Shown: positions 1-6,396, counted from the first letter of the stretch. The stretch is DNA of 7,086 nucleotides from Deltaproteobacteria bacterium (GCA_947462115.1 CANHON010000242.1:1-7086), one strand, 5' to 3'. Numbers and translations: made by a program. The notes: generated by a model from the letters alone, not told the origin.

Positions 1-145
1 ACAACAGCGACGGACACCGGCGTCCGCGAGGCCAGCCCCGCCGAGGACCGGCGCGCCCCGCCGCGCGCAGCGCCCGCCGACCGACCGGACCGCGCCCGCC
101 TCGGGGCCCCTGCCCGACCGCCGGCGGCCCGCGCGCGGGGTCTAC

Positions 146-170
146 CGGGCCCGCTCCCGGTGGGGGCCCG
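146..170 (-). terminator. Possible GC hairpin after the lipoprotein gene
   Basis: cgggccc at 146-152 and gggcccg at 164-170 form a perfect 7-bp stem with an 11-nt loop, about 58 bases beyond the lipoprotein stop in its direction of transcription. No T-run follows, and GC-only stems of this size are frequent by chance in DNA of this composition. It is therefore a weak terminator candidate. Confidence 0.2.
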
Positions 171-227
171 ACCAATGGCGCGCCCCCTGCCCGCCCTGGC
201 GCCCGCCGCGCCGGAGCCCGCGGGGCC

Positions 228-2327
228 TTAGCGGCGCGCGATGCCGAAGGAGACGTCGTCTTCGCCGGCCACCGCCACGTAGACCACGTCGGCCGCGTCC
301 ACCCACACCGCCACGCTGTGGGCCGCGAAGTCCACCGGCAGCGGGTGGACCTCCCAGCTCGTCGATGGGCTGCCCCAGGCCATAAAGGCCGAGCCGTCCT
401 CGGTGGCGTAGCCGATGACCAGCTCGGGGGTGGCGCTGCTCGCCGTGCTCGGCACCACCGCGGCGTTGACCGCCACCGCGCCGTCCAGCTCGGGCTCGAT
501 CGTGATGGCGCCGGCGGGGCTCTGCACGACGACCGCGGTGGCCGTGGCGTCGGCCGCGACCATCCACCGGGCGGTGGTGTCCCGGGGGATCGACAGGTCG
601 GTGGGGCGGATCGTCGAGAACAGCGACCCAGCGGTCGGGTTCGTCCAGCCGGAGCCTGGCACCCAGCTGCTGCGGCGGGTGCCGGTGTCGTCGCCCTCGT
701 GCAAGAACACGGTGTTGCTGGTGTAGGCGTCGATCACGCAGCGCTCGGCGAACAGGCCGCCGAACTCCACGGCCTCGAGCGCGGTGCCCGCCCGCAGCCC
801 GTCGCGGCTGACGCGCAGGGTCTGGGTGAGGCCGCTGGTGCCGTCGCAGCCGATGGCGGTGCTGACGCCCGCGCCGTCGACCACGAGCCGCACGTCGTCA
901 AAGTCACCGAGGCCCGACACGCCGTTGTCCAGGTCGTCCACCGCCACCCGGGCGCGCCGGTCGAGGTCCCAGCCGGCCACCCGCAGGCGCCGCTGGTCGT
1001 CTTGGGTCTGGCCGAAGGCGACCACGAGGCGGCTGCCGTCCACCGCGAAGTCGTGCCGGGGCGAGAGGTGCCGCCGGAGGGCGCCCCCGCCGCGCAGGTC
1101 GTCGGTGGGGTTGCGGACCACCGTGACCACCTGGGACACCCCCTGCTCGGGGCTGGTCAGATCGACCCCGAAGGCGAGGATACCGTCGTAGATGGACTCT
1201 TCGCCGAGCGGGCGCTGGATGACCGCCTGATCGGCCGCGACGGTGAACCAGACGGCGGTGCTGCTCGCGTCCACCCGGACCTCCCCCACGCCGGCCCAGC
1301 TCAGGCTGTCGAGGATCGGCGACCAGTCGGCCACGCTGCCCATCGTAAACGTGCTGTCACCGCCGTCACAGTCGGCGTCGAGGCCGTCGTCGAGCACCTC
1401 GGGGGCGCCGGGAAAGACCTCGGCGTCGGTGTCATCGCAGTCGGGGCCGCCGCCGGTCGCGGCGTCGCCGGGCACGCCGTCGCCGTCTTGGTCGAAGTTG
1501 ACCGTGAGCGGGTCACAGTCTTCGTCGCGCTCGGAGTAGTAGTCTTCGGTGGCGCCGGAGAAGACCTCGGCGTCGAGATCATCGCAGTCGCCGCCCGGGA
1601 GCTCGGCCCCGTCCACGTACTCGGTGGCGCGGCCGAGGTACTCGTCGGGCACCTGCCCGTCGTCATCTTGGTCGAAGTCGTTGTTTCCAGAGCAGTCTTC
1701 GTCGATGCCCGAGTACCAGGAGTCCACCGCGGCGGGGCTGATCCCGTCGTCGGCGTCGTCGCAGTCGCCGCTCGGCAGGGGCGTGCTGCCCTCGACGTTG
1801 AAGGTGAACAGGCCCTCGTACTGGCGCTCGACAAAGCCGTCGCCGTCGCTGTCGTAGTCGTCCCGGCCGTCGCAGTCGGTGTCGATGCCGTCGTACCAAG
1901 CGTCGGCGGCGCCGGGGCGGGTCTCGGGCTCGGCGTCGTCGCAGTCGCCCCCGGGGAGGTTGCCCGAGGTCTGCACGCCGCCGGTCTTGAGGGTGACGTC
2001 GGCGGCGGAGACGAAGCCGTCGCCATCGGCGTCGTAGTCGTCGTCCTGGCCGCAGTTTTGGTCTACACCGTCGTACCAGATCTCGTCGGAGTCGGGGTTG
2101 ACCGCGGCGTCGGCGTCGTCGCAGTCATCGACCGCGGGGTAGCCATCGGCGTCGTCATCGACCTGCCCGAGCTTGGACTGCAGATCGCCGGGGCTGACCC
2201 AGGTGCAGCCGGGGGCGGCGAGGCCGCACCAGAGCGCCACCAGGGGCGCCGGGCCGAGCGCACGGCCAGCGGCCGCCGCGACGGAGCGGACGGACAGGGC
2301 GCGCGGTACGAGGCAGACACCAAACAT
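228..2327 (-). CDS. Probable lipoprotein with five MopE-like Asp/Cys metal-binding repeats
   Basis: This 699-residue exported protein probably binds divalent metal at the cell envelope. Its N-terminus has basic residues, a hydrophobic stretch (about residues 24-38) and LAAPGC ending at Cys41, so lipid attachment is likely, although Pro at -2 of the lipobox is atypical. Residues 56-325 are five repeats, each with a DxDxDG-type loop, a DCDD motif, often a WYDG- or LDDG-like motif, and a second Cys. In every copy the two Cys are exactly 23 residues apart (69/92, 129/152, 189/212, 248/271, 297/320). This matches the 'putative metal-binding motif' family (MopE-like, Pfam PF11617 as I recall it), and the loops also resemble EF-hand or thrombospondin-3 calcium loops. 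Residues 326-699 are Gly/Val/Asp-rich, look beta-rich, possibly propeller-like, and I recognise no family there. The second of two ATGs one codon apart was chosen because GGAGG lies 6 nt before it but directly abuts the first. The stop is TAA. The gene is last in the minus-strand block. The repeats are clear; the ligand is unknown. Confidence 0.85.
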   Translation of the reverse strand: MFGVCLVPRALSVRSVAAAAGRALGPAPLVALWCGLAAPGCTWVSPGDLQSKLGQVDDDADGYPAVDDCDDADAAVNPDSDEIWYDGVDQNCGQDDDYDADGDGFVSAADVTLKTGGVQTSGNLPGGDCDDAEPETRPGAADAWYDGIDTDCDGRDDYDSDGDGFVERQYEGLFTFNVEGSTPLPSGDCDDADDGISPAAVDSWYSGIDEDCSGNNDFDQDDDGQVPDEYLGRATEYVDGAELPGGDCDDLDAEVFSGATEDYYSERDEDCDPLTVNFDQDGDGVPGDAATGGGPDCDDTDAEVFPGAPEVLDDGLDADCDGGDSTFTMGSVADWSPILDSLSWAGVGEVRVDASSTAVWFTVAADQAVIQRPLGEESIYDGILAFGVDLTSPEQGVSQVVTVVRNPTDDLRGGGALRRHLSPRHDFAVDGSRLVVAFGQTQDDQRRLRVAGWDLDRRARVAVDDLDNGVSGLGDFDDVRLVVDGAGVSTAIGCDGTSGLTQTLRVSRDGLRAGTALEAVEFGGLFAERCVIDAYTSNTVFLHEGDDTGTRRSSWVPGSGWTNPTAGSLFSTIRPTDLSIPRDTTARWMVAADATATAVVVQSPAGAITIEPELDGAVAVNAAVVPSTASSATPELVIGYATEDGSAFMAWGSPSTSWEVHPLPVDFAAHSVAVWVDAADVVYVAVAGEDDVSFGIARR
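1353..2162 (-). repeat. Five in-gene repeats encoding DxDxDG / DCDD / C modules
   Basis: These are coding repeats inside the lipoprotein gene. On the plus strand a 16-base word beginning cggcgtcgtcgc occurs identically at 1751-1766, 1931-1946 and 2111-2126, an exact period of 180 bases (60 codons). The last two copies are shorter, with DCDD-to-DCDD steps of 59 and 49 codons, and have diverged at DNA level. Each module carries two Cys with 22 residues between them. The pattern fits duplication of a 60-residue module, with later length loss in the loop between DxDxDG and DCDD. Confidence 0.85.
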
Positions 2328-2415
2328 GAGCATCCTCCAGCCGCCGAAGGGTAGCACGGGTCGACCGGCGCCGCCCGCCGGGGCGCCCGATGCGACCAAA
2401 GCGACGTACCCCACG
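2328..2415 (-). promoter_or_regulatory. 88-nt spacer before the lipoprotein gene, with a GC hairpin
   Basis: This is the only sizeable gap inside the minus-strand gene block. It contains ggcgcc at 2367-2372 and again at 2382-2387, which can pair as a 6-bp stem with a 9-nt loop. No T-run follows, so it is not a convincing intrinsic terminator. A TACCCT hexamer on the minus strand just before the ribosome binding site is a poor -10 match and no -35 is evident. The lipoprotein gene may have its own promoter here or be read through from upstream; the sequence does not decide. Confidence 0.25.
2334..2338 (-). promoter_or_regulatory. Ribosome binding site deciding the lipoprotein start
   Basis: The minus strand reads GGAGG, then ATGCTC, then ATG. 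The site touches the first ATG (2333) with no spacing but lies 6 nt before the second (2327), which is the normal distance. The second ATG is therefore taken as the start. The open frame continues upstream to 2552 but would overlap the preceding gene with low-complexity Arg/Ser/Pro-rich sequence. Confidence 0.7.
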
Positions 2416-3396
2416 TCAATCTTCGTCGTCGTCCTCGAGCCCGCGGCCCCGCGCGCCCGCGCCCCACTGGCGCGTCGGGAGGGCGGCGTGGACCTCCAGG
2501 CGGGTCGCGGCCTCGAACAGCGCGCGCTCCGGGGGCGCGAGCTCGGGCGCACGGCAGGCCCGCTGAAGGTCGGGCAGGGCGACCCACACCGGCTCGCTCT
2601 GGTGCCGCACCATCAGGCCCTCCGCCTCGGTCAAGGCGAGCAGCGGTCCGACGCGGGTGGGGCCGAAGACCCGATCGTCGGTCAGCACGAACCAGGTCCG
2701 GTGATCGTCGGCGCGCCGGGCCACCGCGGCCAGCTCGGCCAGCCCGCGCTGGTAGACCCGCCGCTCGGCCTCGCTCCAGGCCCCGGCGGGGGGCGCCGCG
2801 CCCGGCTCGGCCTCCGATCGGCTGGCCACCCGCAGCAGCGCGCCGTCTCGGGCGATCTGGTCCCGCACCTCGGCCTCGCGCTCCAGCTCGGCCTGGACGG
2901 CGGCGAGCCGCTCTGCGAGGCCATTTTGGCCCGCGGCCCGCACCCGCTCCACCTCCGCTTGGATGCGCCGCTGCAGCCGGGCCTCGCGCCAGCGCCCGGG
3001 CAGCAGGTTGAGGCGACCGAGCAGGGCTGGGGTGAGCAAAAAGGCGCCAGGCAGCGGGATCGCGAAGCTGGCGCCGGCGATCATCCCCGCCGGCACGAGG
3101 CGCAGCAGGTCGAGGAGCTGGGCCCGCAGGCGCTCCTCTTCAGCGGCGCTGAGCGGATCATCGCCCCGAAGGCGCCGCTGCAGCAAGCCGAAGGCCTCCC
3201 GGCTCTCGCGCCACTCGCCGAGCAGGTGGGCCCACTGCCCGCGGACGAGCTGGGCGGTGCTGGCCGACAGGCGCGCCGCGAGGCCCGGCGGCCGCTCCAA
3301 GGCCGAGGCCTCGACGTGCAGCCGCATCAGCTCCTCGTTGGGCAAGCCGAGGCGCTCCAGCTCAAAAGCGAGGCGCGCGAGTCCGCTGGCCGCCAT
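2416..3396 (-). CDS. LETM1-like domain membrane protein
   Basis: This 326-residue protein resembles the LETM1 family, best known from mitochondrial inner-membrane proteins needed for K+/H+ or Ca2+/H+ exchange; bacterial members are poorly characterised. The match is at residues 94-136: the LLDLLRLVP motif with Asp96, Arg99 and Pro102, then a Pro-containing hydrophobic segment (about 103-126) and the LNLLPGRW motif, in the order and spacing of the LETM1 core. Residues 1-90 are helical and charged. Residues 137-185 are rich in Arg, Glu and Leu with heptad-like spacing, probably a coiled coil. Residues 210-310 form a second folded-looking region I do not recognise. The tail is acidic (EDDDED). 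There is no signal peptide, so an inner-membrane location with one hydrophobic hairpin or helix is likely. The ATG lies 9 nt after the upstream stop, and GAGG overlapping that TGA is 7 nt away, implying translational coupling to the M16 pair. Transport activity is not shown. Confidence 0.75.
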   Translation of the reverse strand: MAASGLARLAFELERLGLPNEELMRLHVEASALERPPGLAARLSASTAQLVRGQWAHLLGEWRESREAFGLLQRRLRGDDPLSAAEEERLRAQLLDLLRLVPAGMIAGASFAIPLPGAFLLTPALLGRLNLLPGRWREARLQRRIQAEVERVRAAGQNGLAERLAAVQAELEREAEVRDQIARDGALLRVASRSEAEPGAAPPAGAWSEAERRVYQRGLAELAAVARRADDHRTWFVLTDDRVFGPTRVGPLLALTEAEGLMVRHQSEPVWVALPDLQRACRAPELAPPERALFEAATRLEVHAALPTRQWGAGARGRGLEDDDED

Positions 3397-3403
3397 CCGC
3401 CCG

Positions 3404-3407
3404 CCTC
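3404..3407 (-). promoter_or_regulatory. Ribosome binding site overlapping the upstream stop codon
   Basis: The minus strand reads TGAGGCGGGCGG then ATG. The TGA ends the M16-like lipoprotein gene and its last two bases form part of GAGG, 7 nt before the LETM1-like start. Ribosomes finishing the upstream gene are placed directly at this site, consistent with coupled translation. Confidence 0.6.
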
Positions 3408-4869
3408 AGCGCTGGACCGGCTGGCCCGCGGCGTCCAGCCGGGTCAGGGTCGGCGCGGCGCCGGCGGCCTCGGTGACCGCCTTCACCACCTCCGCCTCCA
3501 CCTTGCTCAGATCACCGACCACCACGATCTGCGCCGCGTCCAACCGGGGCCGCGCAGCGGAGGCGTCCGCCGCCGCTTCGGTCACCGCGAGGCGGGCGCT
3601 GAGCTCCTCCCGCAGCGCCCCGGGGCCGCGGCCGGTGAGCACGAGGCCCACCAGCGTGTCGGCGATGCTGCTCCGGGCGCCGAGCACCTCGATCTGATCG
3701 GTGCGGACCGAGCCTTTGGCCTTCTCCAGCTCGGCGGCGTCGATGCCGGCGCCAAAGCGCTTCACCTCCCCGAGCAGGTCGGTCAGGGCGGGGCCGGTCT
3801 TGTCGAGAAAGACGTTGGTGCTGATGATCACGCGGCCTGAGCCCGGCGAAGAATCCGCCGCGGCCCGCGCGCCGTAGGTGTAGCCCTTCTCTTCGCGGAG
3901 CAGCCGGTTCAGCCGGCTCGTGAAGGTGCCGCCCAGGGCGATCACCCCGAGCTCACCGGCCGCTTGGTCGGCGTCTGCCTGGGGCCAGCCGGGGAGCACC
4001 ACCCGCAGCACCGTCTGCGAAGCGCCGGGGTTGTCGACCAGGGTGAGCCGCGGACCGCCGACGACCGCCGGGGGCGGGCTCCAGCTCGGGGCCGCCGCGC
4101 TGGGAGCGCCCGCCCAGGCGCCAAAGTGCGCGCCGAGCTTCGCGCCCACCACGGCCGGATCGGCCGCACCGACGACCACAAAGGTGGCCCCGGTCGGCAG
4201 GGCCCGCGCGGTCCAGGAGGCGCGGAGCTCCTCGCCGCGCAGGGCGCTCACCACCGGGACCGTGCCCTCGGTGCGCCGACCGCGGGGGTCCTCTGCGCCG
4301 AACCACACCTGATCGGCGACCAGGGCGGCCACGAGGCGGGGCTCATCGGCGGCCTGGGTGAGCTCGGCCTTGCGCTCGTCGCGCAAGATCTCGACGGCGG
4401 CGCTGTCGAACCGCGGGCGCAGGACCACGTCGGCCATCAGGCCGAGGGCGAAGTCGAGCTGGTCGGCCTTGCAGTCCACGGCGAGGACCGTGCCCCGCTT
4501 GCCGGTGGAGACGTCGAGGTTGACGGCGTGCAGCGCCATCGCCTCGGCGAAGGCCGCGGCGTCCCGATCGCCGGCGCCGAGCAGCAGGGCGGCGTCGGCC
4601 ATCGAGGCGAGGCCCGGCTGCGCCGCGGGATCGGTGGACGATCCGCCGGGGATCACGAGCCGCACGCTCACCAGCGGCAGCTCGGGCTTGGCGACCAGCC
4701 AGACGGCGCTGCCGCCCGGTCCGGCGCTCTGCTCGGCGACCGGCGGGGAGAAGTCGGCGGGGGCGCCGATGGTGGGCGGGGCCGCGGCGAGGGGCGCGCC
4801 GCCGCCCTTGGGGCAGCCTGCACCGAGGAGCACAGTAGCGGTGATCAACGTGAGCTGGGTCGTTTTCAT
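3406..4869 (-). CDS. M16-family peptidase homologue, non-catalytic lipoprotein subunit
   Basis: This 487-residue protein has the M16 (pitrilysin/processing peptidase) fold but lacks the zinc site. The N-terminus MKTTQL, a hydrophobic stretch and LLGAGC give a good lipobox at Cys19; Pro20 does not suggest inner-membrane retention, so the outer membrane is likely. Where the active protease has HxxEH, this chain has Ser89-Met-Ala-Asp92-Ala93, so both His and the Glu are replaced. The C-terminal half keeps LLREEKGYTYG (Arg325, Tyr330, Tyr332), the R/Y motif known in M16 heterodimers to hold the substrate. The neighbouring M16 protein has HxxEH but no such motif, so the two are expected to work as one heterodimer. 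The ATG is one base beyond the upstream TAA and has GGGGAG 7 nt before it, so the start is secure and translation is coupled. The substrate is unknown. Confidence 0.9.
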   Translation of the reverse strand: MKTTQLTLITATVLLGAGCPKGGGAPLAAAPPTIGAPADFSPPVAEQSAGPGGSAVWLVAKPELPLVSVRLVIPGGSSTDPAAQPGLASMADAALLLGAGDRDAAAFAEAMALHAVNLDVSTGKRGTVLAVDCKADQLDFALGLMADVVLRPRFDSAAVEILRDERKAELTQAADEPRLVAALVADQVWFGAEDPRGRRTEGTVPVVSALRGEELRASWTARALPTGATFVVVGAADPAVVGAKLGAHFGAWAGAPSAAAPSWSPPPAVVGGPRLTLVDNPGASQTVLRVVLPGWPQADADQAAGELGVIALGGTFTSRLNRLLREEKGYTYGARAAADSSPGSGRVIISTNVFLDKTGPALTDLLGEVKRFGAGIDAAELEKAKGSVRTDQIEVLGARSSIADTLVGLVLTGRGPGALREELSARLAVTEAAADASAARPRLDAAQIVVVGDLSKVEAEVVKAVTEAAGAAPTLTRLDAAGQPVQR

Positions 4870-4870
4870 C

Positions 4871-6253
4871 TTACTTCTCCCCGCCGGTGGGCTCGGGGCG
4901 CACCCGGATGATCGCCCGGCGCTCGACGGTGAGGGCGGCAGCGGCGGCCTTGACGGCGGCGGCGTCCACCGCCCGGTAGGCCGCGAGGTGGGCGTCGATG
5001 TAGTCGGGCCGCCCGACGTGGTAGCGGTAGCGGTTCAGCGCCGAGGCCCGGCCCTGCAGCGGCTCCAGCTCTTGGAGCATCATCAGCTCCACTTGGTTTC
5101 GGTTGCGCTGGAGCTCGTCGGCGGTGGGGCCCTCGGCCGCGAGCCGCCGCAGCTCCTCGGTGATGGCGGCCTCGAGCTCATCGACGGTGTGGCCCTCGGC
5201 GGGCACGGCCTCGATGAGGAACAGGCCCGAGAACAGCGAGCCGAGCTGCGCGGCGCTGACCTCGGTGGCGATGCGCTCGTCCTGCACGAGGCGGCGGTGG
5301 AGCCGGCTCGCGCGGCCATCTGCCAGGATGGCCCCGAGGAATTGCATCGGCGCGTCGCCGGCGGACAGGGCGGCCGGGGAGTGCCAGAGCAGGTGGGTCT
5401 TGGGGAGATCGACCTGATCGGTGACCTCGGTGAGCGCCCGCTGGGGGAGGTCCGGGGTCACCGGCGCCGCGCGCTCCGGCAGCGGACGCGCCTTGAGCAC
5501 GCCGAAGGTCTCGGCGATCTGGGCGCGCGCCGCCGCGGGCTCAAAGTCGCCGGCGACCACGAGGCTCGCGTTGTTCGGCACGTACCAGCGGTTGAAGAAG
5601 TCCACGACGTCGGCGGCCTTGGCGGCCTCGAGATCGGCGTGGCTGCCGATGACGCTGTGGGCGTAGGGGTGCCCCGGCGGGTACATCACCTCGGGCAGCA
5701 CCAGCCAAGCCTCGCCGTAGGGGGCGTCCTCGTAGCTCTGGCGGCGCTCGTTGCGCACGACGTCGCGCTGCTTGGAGAGCTTGTCTTCGTTCATGGCGCT
5801 GTCGAGGCCGTCCATGCGGTCGGCCTCCATCCACAAGAACAGCGGGAGGATGTGGGCCGGGCCCACGTCGAAGTAGTCGGTGGCGTCTTCGCTGGTCCAG
5901 GCGTTGTTCCAGCCGCCGACGGCCTCCATCTTCTCGTCGAAGCCGGCGTCGGGCAGCCGGGTGGTGCCCATGAACATGAGGTGCTCGAACAGGTGCGCGA
6001 AGCCGGTGCGGCCCACCACCTCGTCCTTGGCGCCCACCCCGTACCAGAGGTTGACCACGACCTGCGGCAGGCTGTGATCCGGCATGAGGATGACGTTCAT
6101 GCCGTTCTCAAGGGTGTACTGCTCAAACTTCAGCTCGGCCGCGGCGCCCGGGGCAGAGAAGCCGAGGCCGAGGCTGGCGAGGAGCGCGCCGCGCAGGAGC
6201 GAGCGGGGCGGGCTGCGGTGGGGCGGGCTGCGGTGGGGCGCCGAGCGGATCAC
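4871..6253 (-). CDS. Secreted M16-family zinc metallopeptidase, catalytic subunit
   Basis: This 460-residue protein hydrolyses peptide bonds using one zinc ion and probably acts in the periplasm or at the outer membrane. The zinc motif is His87-Leu-Phe-Glu90-His91 with the distal ligand Glu169 in VVRNERR, 77 residues after His91. Further M16 landmarks are NGMNVIL (50-56), GGWNNAWTSEDATDYF (113-128), SVIGSHADL (200-208) and WYVPNNASLVVAGDF (223-237). The C-terminal half is an M16C-type domain without an evident R/Y motif. A single pair of M16 domains in about 460 residues fits the small bacterial M16B type. The signal peptide has an unusually long basic N-region made of HRSPP repeats, then a hydrophobic core (19-33) and an APGAAA cleavage site before Glu40. 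The start is GTG at 6253, with AGGAG 5 nt upstream; a far-upstream ATG at 6937 would add low-complexity sequence antisense to the glycosyltransferase gene and is rejected. First gene of the minus-strand block. Confidence 0.92.
   Translation of the reverse strand: MIRSAPHRSPPHRSPPRSLLRGALLASLGLGFSAPGAAAELKFEQYTLENGMNVILMPDHSLPQVVVNLWYGVGAKDEVVGRTGFAHLFEHLMFMGTTRLPDAGFDEKMEAVGGWNNAWTSEDATDYFDVGPAHILPLFLWMEADRMDGLDSAMNEDKLSKQRDVVRNERRQSYEDAPYGEAWLVLPEVMYPPGHPYAHSVIGSHADLEAAKAADVVDFFNRWYVPNNASLVVAGDFEPAAARAQIAETFGVLKARPLPERAAPVTPDLPQRALTEVTDQVDLPKTHLLWHSPAALSAGDAPMQFLGAILADGRASRLHRRLVQDERIATEVSAAQLGSLFSGLFLIEAVPAEGHTVDELEAAITEELRRLAAEGPTADELQRNRNQVELMMLQELEPLQGRASALNRYRYHVGRPDYIDAHLAAYRAVDAAAVKAAAAALTVERRAIIRVRPEPTGGEK
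4877..4882 (-). promoter_or_regulatory. Strong ribosome binding site inside the end of the upstream gene
   Basis: The minus strand reads GGGGAG, 7 nt of spacer that includes the TAA stop of the first M16 gene, then ATG at 4869. The site lies within the last codons of the upstream gene (Gly-Glu-Lys), so the two subunits are probably made by coupled translation in similar amounts. Confidence 0.65.
6205..6240 (-). repeat. 15-bp tandem repeat in the signal-peptide coding region
   Basis: On the plus strand the unit ggggcgggctgcggt occurs at 6205-6219 and 6220-6234, followed by a partial copy at 6235-6240. The period is five codons, so copy-number change keeps the frame. The minus-strand reading gives repeated PHRSP in the N-region of the M16 peptidase signal peptide, lengthening that basic segment without reaching the hydrophobic core. 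Confidence 0.85.
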
Positions 6254-6258
6254 GGTGT

Positions 6259-6263
6259 CTCCT
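6259..6263 (-). promoter_or_regulatory. Ribosome binding site deciding the GTG start of the M16 peptidase
   Basis: The minus strand reads AGGAG, ACACC, then GTG. The 5-nt spacing and near-perfect Shine-Dalgarno match support GTG at 6253 as the start. It is also the only good start that gives a normal signal peptide. Confidence 0.75.
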
Positions 6264-6326
6264 GGGTCGGGGCGGTCGGCCCCAGCGGGACCCGAGCGCG
6301 GGGCTGCCCGACGCCATATCCTCGCG

Positions 6327-6359
6327 ACCGGGCCGCCGGGCCACCGGGCCGCCGGGCCA
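6327..6359. repeat. Tandem 8-base repeats in the divergent promoter region
   Basis: Starting at 6328 the sequence is ccgggccg, ccgggcca, ccgggccg, ccgggcca, i.e. four near-identical 8-mers, or two perfect 16-mers at 6328-6343 and 6344-6359. Counting the preceding a at 6327, the 16-base periodicity extends by one base. The unit contains the self-complementary core ccgg and ggcc elements, so it could also form hairpins. It may be slippage in GC-rich DNA or a repeated operator. Confidence 0.85.
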
Positions 6360-6396
6360 CAAGGCTCGACCGCCCGCCCGCCGCGCCCCAGAGCCC

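Noticed and set aside
128..139. A perfect 12-base palindrome, cccgcgcgcggg, near the left edge.
   Set aside because: Palindromes made only of G and C are expected by chance at this composition, and nothing around it suggests an operator or attachment site.
1..231. A plus-strand open frame from the left edge to a TAG at 229-231, which would be the C-terminus of a convergent gene.
   Set aside because: All three plus-strand frames are open over most of this stretch, the translation is Pro/Ala/Arg-rich without motifs, and base use by codon position does not single out this frame. A real gene tail cannot be excluded but is not supported.
318..2354. A 678-codon open frame on the plus strand, antisense to the Asp-rich lipoprotein gene.
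   Set aside because: Stops are rare on both strands in DNA this GC-rich. The translation is Gly/Ala/Val/Arg low-complexity sequence with no motif, while the minus strand encodes clear metal-binding repeats with a proper ribosome binding site.
2328..2552. An N-terminal extension of the Asp-rich lipoprotein to an ATG at 2552.
   Set aside because: It would overlap the end of the LETM1-like gene and bury the signal peptide behind 75 low-complexity residues. The ATG at 2327 has a well-spaced GGAGG.
2173..3840. A 555-codon open frame on the plus strand crossing three minus-strand genes.
   Set aside because: It spans the junctions of the lipoprotein, LETM1-like and M16-like genes and reads as Arg/Gly/Ala/Pro-rich sequence without recognisable domains. 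It is a composition shadow.
3964..4911. A 315-codon open frame on the plus strand, antisense to the M16-like lipoprotein gene.
   Set aside because: Low-complexity translation and no family features, whereas the opposite strand is a clear M16 homologue across the same bases.
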